Assembly: GCA_945643635.1 (NCBI GenBank)
Contig: CALZFC010000009.1
Location: 2,899,501-2,963,500 of the forward strand
DNA length: 64,000 bases
From: Allodiplogaster sudhausi
Lineage: Eukaryota > Nematoda > Chromadorea > Rhabditida > Diplogasteridae
Reading direction: 5' to 3'
The position numbers were made by a program, and so were the translations under genes. Positions 54,226 through 64,000 of the stretch are shown here, in pieces (within the stretch, counting starts at the first letter, position 1; every line of letters starts with the position of its first letter). Below the pieces are notes generated by a model. It was not told where the DNA came from. It made no database searches and saw nothing but the letters and a program-made list of their open reading frames with translations.

Positions 54226-57201
54226 TGAGGAACTGGCAGCTGAGCGGTACCTGTGTCTGCATGAGAGTGCAAGCCTACTCCAGAGAATGTGCAGAGAGTA
54301 AAAGATGAAAAGTGCAGGGTCTAGAAGAAAGAAGACAGATCTGCAATGGGAGTAGAGAGCGTGAGGGAATAGTGAGATAGAGAGGAAGTGAGACAGAGAA
54401 GGAGTGAGAGAGTGGAATTGGAGTAGGAACGCACTGGACGCCTAGCCGGACCGTGATTCAGGGAGGTCAGAGGGGAGAGATGGGCGGGCTGCCGAGTGAC
54501 CAATGGAGAGAGCACACGGAGAGTGTACAATTGAGGCAGAGACGGAACGAGTGAGGATAAAGATGGAGAGATAGAGAGAGAGTGTGTGTATGTGATGAGG
54601 ATGAGAGAGCAAGAGAGATGAGGGGTGAGAGAGAATGAGGCTGCTGCAGCGAGGCTTGGGCAGAGCCACTGCGGACGGGCATGCTGGAGGGCGGTCCCTC
54701 GCTCGTCTTTGCACCCGGCTGACCAGGCACAAACCACGCTGACACCAGACACCTCGTCATGTTTCTCTCTCTCTCTCTCTCCCTTTCCCTATCCCACTCT
54801 CTCGCACTCTTTCCACTCTCTCAAAATTCACTTTCGTTCTCTCGTCCTCTCTCCCTCTCTCACCCCCTCCTCCCGCACCATAATATCTTCGTTGACCTAG
54901 CAAACAGCGACTATTCAAATGACCTCGTCCGCCACTTCAGAATTCACTTAACTTTTGAACTCGCTATAATTTGAATTCTTGAACTGTTTGATAAATGTAC
55001 ATAAGCTAGCCATGTAGTCTTCTCTCGAAACGCCTTCGAGAGTCATCCAAAGCGCCCTACAAGTATTTCATTTATTACATACTAGACTCGTTTTCCCATC
55101 CCTGACGATTTCGCAATCCACATTTTTAAGTCTGTAAGAGCACGGGCAAATGACTCAGATACATCGAAAACTAATTTTTTTTTTAGAAAAAAAAACAATT
55201 TCGTATTATTACAGCCCATGGCTAATATATTGTTCTGCAATCAAAAGCATGCTTATTCATTCATATGATTCGCTGTCGAAAAGTTTTTTAACCGAAGAAT
55301 AAATAGCATTTTGTATGAGACTTAGTGTTATTTGAATGCCGACCACTTCTCAGTTTGACGTTAATTGGTCAATATTTTCTCTCTTCATTTGAAGTCTATT
55401 CACGCAATATCTGTATATTGACTGCGAGAACGTAATATGCGATAGCGGTCCTCGACTATTGAAAATCGCAGTGTTATGTATAATAACATCACTCTGTATC
55501 TTACACTTACTATTTGCCTTTAAATTGAATGGATTATATGGAGTTCCCGTCTTCACTTCCAGCTCGCTGCTGTAATTCATTCCCTTTTATAGCGTATAGC
55601 CGGACTTCATTTTGCGTTCTCTGTCATTTTGACATACGAAGACCTCAGTACAGAATTTTATATTATGCAGGAGAGAGTGAAAGTCAGTTGTGAAAGACAG
55701 AGAAATGAAAAGGTGAGAGTATCCAAGACAGAGGAATGGCATAGAGTGAAGAAGAGAGTGAGAGATTGCCGTGATTCCTTCACCTTTTTTAAATGCATAA
55801 GCATTGAGACGGCAAGCTTACATACGTGGCAATCTTATAGCCGATCCAGGAATCATCCGGCTTCATGCAGACGACGCTGAGTTCTGCCAGATTTGTGCCA
55901 TGCTTATCCGAGAAATTGAAGTCTTTCATTTGAAGTGTAAATTGATTAACAGTGTTGATGTCTCTCTTCGCAGAGAATGACCTAGACACTAAAGTGACCA
56001 GTTTGGGCTCGGTTCTTTTGATCTCCATTTCTTGATTTTGTGTTTATCTGGTAGATTTTGTCCGCTTCCTGGAGCCTTCCCTCGCATGTGCTTTCTCCTG
56101 CCTTTTCTCGCTTCTTTCGAGTTCTATCTTTTTATGAATGTGCCTGTGCGAGTGTGCTTACGGTGCGGTGCAAAGACGCGGTGGGCTGCCTGGACATCCG
56201 AATTCTTCTCTGCTCTCGCGATCTCCTTCCTTCTCTTATTCTGTAGTCTTTCACTCTCTCTCTTTTCCTTCCATTATATTCTATACAACCTGATCACGCT
56301 CCGGTCTCTCTCGCACTCTATCTCCCTTCCGTTGTCACTATCTTTGTTTTGTCTTCTCTCATTTCTTCGGTTCCCTCTCTCTCTCTCTCTTTCCTTCTCT
56401 CTCTCCCTCTCTCTTTCGTTCTCTCGATCTCCTCTATTCTCAGCACCCCTTCCACCCTGTACTTGTGCAAACAGCACACGATGACTTGACAGTGGTGGTT
56501 GTCGGTTGAGGGGGGTGCTGTGTATGTCCGGTGTGAGGGCTTGAGGGTCTTGGCGCCCGCGCCAATAGACACCTCTTTTCCGTAGTCTGTGGTGGGAGCA
56601 GCCGAGCCGTCTTTATCCTTCGTTCTCGCTATTTCCCTTCATATGTATATCTCCATGTCTCTCATATCTTTCATCTCTCTCCTTTTCTCCATTCCCTTCA
56701 ATGTCCCACTGCTCTCTGCTGCCTTTCTATGCATCAGAAATAGCTGATCCCGGATTCCCTGTTCTTCGCGGATCCAATAATCGTGTTTTGTGTTGGATGG
56801 ACCCTGATTTCTGCTGATTTGAGGGATGTGATGCGAGCCGATCGATTCCAACATTTTACCTCGATTCTTTTATTCCGCTTTGTCTCTGTCTGACTCTGTC
56901 TCTCTCCTCTCTTATCTCTCTCTCGCATTCTCTTCCGTCACCTTCCCTCTCCCATTTTCCTTTCTCTCTCTCAAAACCTATCTCTCTCCTCCTTTCCCTC
57001 ATTCCTCGACGCGGAAACTGTGCACACATGCATTGTACATACAATCGTTTTGTGCGTGAGAGCAGCCTTGGATGATGACGCTTGCTTGAGCTTTGCTGTC
57101 GAAAAGAAGTCGAAGAATTCAAACTAAAGGATGGAAGAATTAGATAGAAAGGATGCAGATGAAGAGAGAACCGCTGATTGTAGGGCGGCCTGGAGTACAC
57201 G

Positions 57202-58443
57202 ATGCGAGACGACTCCACTGGAGACTCCTCCTCCACTCCGGATGCCTCTCCTTCTGCAAACTCCACTGGCTCCAACTCTCACCACAACTTCCAGGTGCGA
57301 CTTTCTGATAATATGGCATTATATCACTTTCCACGTCTTGGTCTTGTCCTTATCTTTTGATCACACCATATGGTTTCCCTTAGCTATCTCTCTCTCTGTC
57401 TCTCTCTTTCCCGGTTACTTCCTCACTCCCCCTCTTCATCTGTTGCCTAAATCCCCTCTTCCTTGTAATCGTCAGAGGGTCCGTGTCTCGCTTGCATAAA
57501 CAGCAGTGCATTTAAATAGATGTGAAAACGTATACATGTCACACTGGAACTTTCAGTGATGCTCATTGTCGATTGAGAAAAAGAAAGCCGAGAAAATGGA
57601 GGACAAAAAAATTTGAAGAGGCACCCGATCAATGAATTCGAAGTGAACTACGCCATCTTTGAAATTGCCTTCCATTTTTTGTTCTTCATTGCAGCTTTCA
57701 CATAGAAGCTTTCTTTCGAATTTGCAGCCTCTCCACCCTTTCGTCCCAAATTTCCGTTAAAATTGGCACGGAAATTCATCTGCTCTTTTCCATCATTCAA
57801 AGGGAACCTGGGCTATGATTTTTTTTATACGGTAACGGTCTATGTTCTAGTTCTGAGAGTATACCATCTACTATCCCATTTAGTTGAAGGTTTTAATACT
57901 AAAAGTTAAAAACAGAGTCGTTAAATATATTTATGGTTGAAAAAATCCGTTTTTGAATGAAGAGATGGGAAATGAGAAAGATATTGAAGGGAGGGAGAGG
58001 GAGAGAGAGTGTGTGTGCATGAGAGAGAAGAGTGAGAGTTCCTGCGGAGAATGGGTAGTCGCGCAGGTTGTTCGAGAGGAAATTTTATTGTTGAATTGTC
58101 TCGATGTTCGTCAGAACAAGAAGAGTAGCGGTTGCGGGGCATCACTCAACCTGGTGTCGGGAAGGAAGGAAGATGACTGGTTTAGACCAGGAGGAAAACT
58201 CCCTCTACCTCTCTCTCTCATTCTTTCTTTCCTTCTCACACTCTCTCTACTCTCTCACTCTCATTCTCTCAGAATCTACCTATCTAATCGTCGTGGCCAT
58301 TTGCTCTCTTTCCTTTTTTCCTCCTCACAAGACCCGGCGCCGCTCTCCTTGTTTACCTCTAAATTTATGTATGTGTATTTCGGCGAGGAGTGTGATGTGT
58401 GCATGTCCGAGGGGGTTCTGTAGCCAAGGAGGAAGGAAGGCGA

Positions 58444-58492
<49 letters not shown>

Positions 58493-61400
58493 AAGTGAGG
58501 TAGAGAGTGGTCAGAGGTGTCAGTAGGCATTCCCTCCCCTCGCAGTGCTGCCTAATCTCCATCCACCATGCAACCACTGAGCCAACCTGGCTGACCTCTC
58601 GAGTCTTATATGGCATGCACTGCTAGAACGGCCACTCCGATGGCACTTCCTCGCAGCTTCTCTGCTGTCTCTGTCTCACCCCAATCTCTACTCTCTTGCA
58701 AATGGCTAGCACAAGCTCAATTGCGTTCGAATGACACCGACTCGCGAACCTTATATTTTCTTTTTTATTCCTATTTGCCCTGTAGCAGCAAAAGGCAGAG
58801 AAAGAGAAAGAACAGGAGAGGAAGGGAGACATAACAGTTGCAAACCGACTGACCCGATCGCATTCTCTATCTCGCTCGCTCTCTTTCTGTGGCTGTCTCT
58901 CTCTCTCTCTCTCTTGCGCTCTCTCTCATTCAGGCTGCAAATTCGTTTTTCACTCTTTGTCTCCTCTATTTCGTTGACCCTTCTGCAGCAGTCAATGATT
59001 TCTTCGCTAATAGATCGTTTCTAAAATGCCTTTAAACTCGAAAGGATAATTCTTGTTGAGCGGAGGGACCGCCCTTCGACGAAGAAAGGCGAAATGCTCA
59101 GGCACGTAATCGTATATTCGATGTAATTGCATATTTGCCCTAAATTGTAGTTCTTGTGCGCAGAGGCAGAGTCGGCACTTTGAGGTGGCTGACTCTGCAT
59201 TCAGGCCACTTCAATGGATTTGTCCGTGCGCGCCCTTTCTTCGCTCCTTTCAAAAGTTCGGACTCTTTCAAACATCTGCAAATTGTGACACATCTTGAGG
59301 AGGACGACGAGGACATGCAGCACGAGCTGCAGTCGGCACCCGACTACGCGCTGCCGGCCGCATCGAACGGCATGCCCACTGAGGCCCCCGCTGCTGCGGC
59401 CACCCCTTCGGCCACCACCTCCGAACTCGCCAAGGACGTCGACAGCCTCAAGAGGACATGCACCATTCTTTCACATCAGGTTATTTCTGTCTTCCCCTTT
59501 CTCCCTTTCTCCCTCCACCACTCGTTAAATTGAATGACATCCCGAGACGCGAAGGAATTTCGCAACGGAATTAGAGTATACTTATTTAACGGTGAAATTG
59601 CACGAAATGTTTGCATGGCCAGCACGACTAGGCGGGGAGGGAGTTTAAGAACGAGAACGAGGGGGCCGCTCGTGTTTAAAGCTTGCAACGCTCGATCAAT
59701 AGCCGAAAGTATAGAAGAGATGTCTTTGCTATTTACAAGGTCTATTCTTGCATCTCAATCTGGGAGATCTTTGTTGACAATTGTGTCCGAAGGGTGAATG
59801 TGAGAGGAAGGACGGGCTAATATGAGTAGGCGAGGAAGGCGCGGCAGGCGTTGCCCTCCTTGCCTCCTTTTTCACGCTCCAGATTATATCACTCCATCTC
59901 TTTTCTTTTTTAAACTACATATATACAGCGGTTTAAGTGATGGTGTCTGCGAGAAAGATATAAGGAAAGATATAGGGAAAGATAGAGAAGTAGAGAATGC
60001 AGAGCGGGCGAGAGAAAGGAAGTCGGTGTATCCACTGCCAAGTCCATTTCTTTTCTCTGCCGTCTCCAGCTGTAAACGAAGAATTGGAAGAAAGCCCGCG
60101 TAAGGGAAAAAGGCGAATGCCATTGACCTTTGGAGGGTTTGGTTGGATTGAATGCTGAAGGAGGATGTCGCTGTGAACCTTATCAAAACAGACTGACATA
60201 CAATATTTGATTGATTTTGAGGGATGCGACAAGAAATTGAATGTAAATGGCATGGTGGAGATAGGGCACCATCGCTATGCTTCATTCATTCCTTGTCTTT
60301 CATGAAAAAGCAGGTGAAGCGGCCGCTGGTTATCGAAGCGCCTCTTCTATTACTCGATAGAATCGCGCGTGCTCTGCGGAAAGTGGTGTTGAATAAGTCA
60401 TTCTATCTCTCCTACGAAAGAAGCGAGAGAAGGAACAAGAAGAGAGAGAACCATCTATAAAGAGAGTGAGAGAATAATAAATTGAGCTGCCGAGAGGTAG
60501 AGAGTGAGAAAAGAGAGAGTGAAGAGAGAGAGAGAGAGAGAGAGATACGAAGCGATGGTTTCCTCCTCCTTTACCCATGACAATCACACATGCAATTAAG
60601 AGTCAGCACGCGAAATAGGATGGCCGGGCAACAACGGTTTATTAGTGGGCTTGGGACATGTAAAGTCGGGGGTGGGTGGGCAGACGGTCAATTGTACAAT
60701 ACTGGATAAGGAGGGGATGGTAAAAATCAGTTCTAAACAATAAAAATGAACTGTATTCTGCGCTGCCCTGCTACAGTTCACGACTGAGTCAGCATTTTGA
60801 GTGCTGACCGTGAGATCAAATGAGAGTGAGGTACAAGGGTTTGCTTTCAGCTGAACATGATCATGGGCGCTCTCCGAGTGCCTCGCTGTCGCTGCACGAC
60901 CTGTGAAGAGTGCGTCGCTCGACTGCAGCCCCTTCCTTCCTCGCACATCCAACCATCGTTCCCTCATCATCCCCCTCCTTGCCTGCCTCCCTTCGTCCTC
61001 CGGCCTCTCGTCCCTCCGACTCATCACATCTTGTCACCACCGTCGGCCGGCGGCGTGCCACAGAATGTCCCCCACCAAGTGGCTGCCCCTCTCTCGTCGT
61101 CGCAGCCGGTCGCTACTCTCCCAGCACAGCAGCACTCGAATGCTGAACACAAGCACGAGGCGGTCGAAGAGACTGACAAGCAGACTGAGGAGACCATTCG
61201 GATTGAGGATGAGGTATGTATAATGAGTTTTCATCGATTACGTCATATATGCTTTCTACTACCATTTTCATATATGCATATGTATGTTTAGATAATATCT
61301 ATATAATATATATATATAATATACGTATTTATAAATTTAATTATTGTTTTTAGCCAACAAAATTAGCGCCCTCCTCGGAGACAAGTGAGAGTGAAGCAGC

Positions 61401-63178
61401 TGCCAACGCGCTGCTATCACAGCTCTTCCCCGGTGGCCTTCAGAACATCTCCAACCTAGCGGCAGCTTCTGCCTCTCCTGGTGCCGCTGGAACTCCTTTC
61501 AAGCCTTTCGGTGGCGAACTCTCTTCGCATTCTCTGCCCCGTGAGTTCATCTCTTCTTGCGTTATGGCTTTGACTGCTAAAGTTTCGGGGATCAATGTAC
61601 ATAAAAGCTTCCAAAGTGATGCCGACTTTCTCGTTAGTTTGCCTTCTCCTTCCACTGTTGACCACTCGGCAACTTTTCCTCTGACCTGTTGGATGTTGTG
61701 AGGCTCGCGAGAGCTGACCGTTCTTCATCCCCTCACTGGGTCTCTCTCTTTATTTATTCACTGGACCTCCTGCTGGTCTCTTTTTCTCTTGTCATCCTAA
61801 GACTCTGACTCTCCTCAGCTTGCCTTCTGTCTGAGTGCCTCCAACTTCTGCGTCTCTCATCTGTCTTCTTACTCTCTGACAATCTTCTGCTTACCTTCGA
61901 TTTGTAAAGCTCTAATGTCTGCAAGCTCTCCTTACATTTGAATCTCTAGCATTTTCCGTCGTTCTCCACTTTCCCTTTCCTTCTTTGCCTATTCTGCGTA
62001 TAAGTATGCATTGAACTAACATAGATTCAATCAGCCTCTCTCAGCCTGTTTGGTCGGCGTCGAATAAGGGGACAGAATGCGCAGCACAAGCAATATCTAT
62101 CTTTCTATCTATGCCTGTGCAAGTCACGAAGCGATCAGCTTTGCTCTACAAGTTTGCCTGGCCGGATATGCATAACATAACGCACCCATTTTCCCCGTTG
62201 ATACAAGCACACTTTCCATCACGCGACCATTCAAATGCTTGCGAATGAAAGTGGGGAAACGGACACACAAATTCATACTTTTATTACAATCAAAAGGAGG
62301 GTACCGTCATAAAAATATCTTTGTATATGCATACATGCATATGCCTTTCTCGTGCTGTTTTCGTTGTGGGATTCGGGTGCATTTTCGAGAAGTAGCACTT
62401 AGTCTTTCTGCAACGGTTTTTGTGCTGGTAGTGGCGATTCTGTATAAACATGAATATTACGAAAGAGAAATTCGCATGTAAGTACTCGCCGTGAGTTGTG
62501 CTGCTTTCACTATCAAAATACTCTGAACTCTATCTCTTCATCCCACTCTCTCGTTCTGCTATATTCTCTCTCTCTCTCTTTCTCTCTCTCTCTGTCTCCC
62601 TCTCCTTTCTTTCTATCTTCTGTTCTCTTTCTGCTGTCCCCTTGTCGGAATTGCATCTTTCTTTGCAATGGCACCGCCATTCGCATGCATATTTAAAGTA
62701 ACATCATATATGAGGGACAGCGGCATAAGAGGGTACAGGAAAGGGAATGAAAAGGCTCACATTTCGCGAGCAGCATCAAGCAGACTCTGCTAGGGGTCGA
62801 GCAAGAAACCTCCAAAGACATTCTACGGATGGAAATGGAGAATTGCAGGGTTTCAATTTTTTAACATGGAAAAATATGACATATAACGCGTTAGACAAAA
62901 AAGAACGCTAGCAGGCTATAGTGTAGCACATATGTAGATAATATGCCATTGAATGAAGATAGAAGAGTACAAGAGTTCATTCTTTCTTGCAGCACCGTCG
63001 AAGGGTGGCCGAAAGTCGAAGTACTGCACGCCGGAAGAGAAGAAGCTCGTGGCAGAGTTCGCGAGAGTTCATGGCGCGGCCAATGCAGCACGCAAGTTCG
63101 GCATCCCTCCTTCCGTCGCCGCGTACTACCAGAGGAAGGAGCAGAAGCAGCATCACCAGCCGTCTGCTCTGCATGGTA

Positions 63179-63217
<39 letters not shown>

Positions 63218-63721
63218 ATTTCTCTTTTCCTTACCTTTCTCACTCTTTCTCACTCTTTCTCATTCTTTCTCTCTTTCTCGCGCTCCTCCTTTTCTTTTTT
63301 TCTTTATTCTAAAATCATTTGACTACCATCGCTTCACAGCAACTAAGAGAGTTTCAAGCGGTTGTCTCTTCAGCGACACCGCAACCTCTGGTGCTGCCCC
63401 CACTGGCGACTTCTCAGCCATCGGGTGCACCTGCCACTCCAGAAGCGGAGCCAGCTGGAGTCTCCGAAGACTCGACCTCCTCGCCACTGCTCAACGACAT
63501 TAAAATGAAGGTGCCGTAATGATGATCGGCTTTAGTTAATTTACGTGACATGTTGTTCACCGTCGGTGTTTTGTTGCTCACCGAAGGAGATTCAAATAAA
63601 ATAGTCAGAGTTGCAGTTGGAGCAGCCGTCCACTCCAACATTCCTGCGAGGCCGTGGTCGGGGAAGGCCGAAGCTGATCGGAGATGAGTTGGATGCCGAA
63701 CTTGTCGATTACATGGTCCAG
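57202..63721 (+). CDS. Transposase-type DNA-binding protein with Psq-like HTH and AT-hook (partial; continues past the window)
   Basis: Exons 57202-57294 (ATG, MRDDSTGDSSSTPDAS), 59300-59479, 60851-61213, 61354-61540, 62993-63175, 63350-63510 and 63611-63721 join in phase for 426 codons, and the last ends with a GTCAGT donor, so the gene continues off the right edge. The N part is Ser/Ala/Pro-rich, with a Cys cluster RCRCTTCEEC. Exon 62993-63175 encodes KYCTPEEKKLVAEFARVHG and AANAARKFGIPPSVAAYYQR. This is a helix-turn-helix of the Psq/CENP-B-N type seen in pogo-like transposases and their host derivatives. Exon 63611-63721 encodes RGRGRGRPKLIGDELDAEL, an AT-hook-like linker followed by the start of a segment like the second (CENP-B) DNA-binding half. 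The many introns and Pro/Ala linkers argue for a host gene rather than an active transposon; a nuclear DNA-binding role is inferred. The 59300 acceptor is the weakest junction. Confidence 0.7.
58440..58495. repeat. GA microsatellite in an intron of the HTH gene
   Basis: GA runs totalling about 50 bp within the first large intron of the transposase-like gene. Confidence 0.9.
63184..63215. repeat. CT microsatellite directly after a splice donor
   Basis: A CT run of about 30 bp begins eight bases inside the intron that follows exon 62993-63175. It makes up most of the start of that short intron. Confidence 0.9.
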
Positions 63722-64000
63722 GTCAGTCTCGTCCCTCTTCCTTAAATCAGCTATCGATTATGTATTACTCAGCAGGAAATGGCATGTCAGATTTTAGAAT
63801 TGGTCTTATGCTTCCCTTATCTCACTATTACATCTCATAGCCCTCATTTATGCGGGTCCTGTTACTATTTTAGTTAATATCGATCGGACAGTCGTTATCG
63901 CTTCGCATAGTCTTTTCCCTCTCCTTGAAGCGTTTCCAATACACATAAAGATAATGTGCATCTTAGCCATTTAAATGTGAAAAATTTTATGAGGTTATCT

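Larger units (their letters stand above)
49000..57200. other. Region without a confident gene
   Basis: No exon chain with conserved protein character was seen. The interval holds a 30-bp direct duplication at 51677-51737 and GA/CT tracts at 52404-52425, 52739-52762, 54188-54223, 54762-54781 and 56380-56415. The isolated ORFs at 49507-49701 and 51312-51608 have no recognised homology and no good flanking splice sites. Confidence 0.45.

Noticed and set aside
56032..56484. A 150-codon plus-strand ORF with hydrophobic runs
   Set aside because: The hydrophobic character comes from CT repeats read as Leu/Ser. No signal of a real membrane protein.

Overview
The window is eukaryotic and almost certainly from a nematode. 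The genes are split into many short exons. Introns are often 41-60 nt, alongside a few kilobase-sized introns rich in GA/CT microsatellites. The gene set includes a ZIG-type secreted two-Ig protein, a muscle troponin T, a class C (mGluR-type) GPCR and a GDE1-type phosphodiesterase. Clade is not resolved. Splice acceptors are more variable than the uniform TTTTCAG of Caenorhabditis. All exon models come from reading frame, GT/GC-AG sites and phase agreement; no transcript data were available.

Layout. (1) 1.9-16.6 kb, plus strand: about 50 phase-compatible exons encode a very large (about 3,000 residue) nuclear-type protein. It has a Gln-rich N half, basic and coiled-coil middle parts, and a C-terminal UIM-like helix. 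The family is not recognised. (2) 23.0-17.95 kb, minus strand: a metabotropic glutamate receptor-like GPCR, convergent with gene 1, with Venus-flytrap, Cys-rich and 7TM parts and a short tail. A possible signal-peptide exon lies near 26.3 kb. (3) 23.2-33.7 kb: no confident gene; GA/CT repeats, a GC-rich putative mobile-element relic and a 35-bp tandem repeat. (4) 33.7-35.9 kb, plus: a ZIG-like secreted protein. (5) 44.5-37.24 kb, minus: troponin T with two 81-nt tandem-duplicated exons and microexons. Its first intron contains a 1,150-codon ORF that runs in frame into troponin T exon 2. (6) 47.16-48.96 kb, plus: a membrane glycerophosphodiester phosphodiesterase. (7) 49-57.2 kb: no confident gene. 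(8) 57.2 kb to the right edge, plus: the 5' part of a gene encoding a Psq-like helix-turn-helix and an AT-hook followed by a CENP-B/transposase-like segment.

The genes do not form an evident pathway. Troponin T is a muscle component, while the receptor and the ZIG protein point to neuronal signalling and axon maintenance. The most interesting items are the possible giant troponin T isoform, the mutually exclusive troponin T exons, the altered ligand pocket of the mGluR-like receptor, the transposase-derived DNA-binding gene and the unidentified 3,000-residue nuclear protein.
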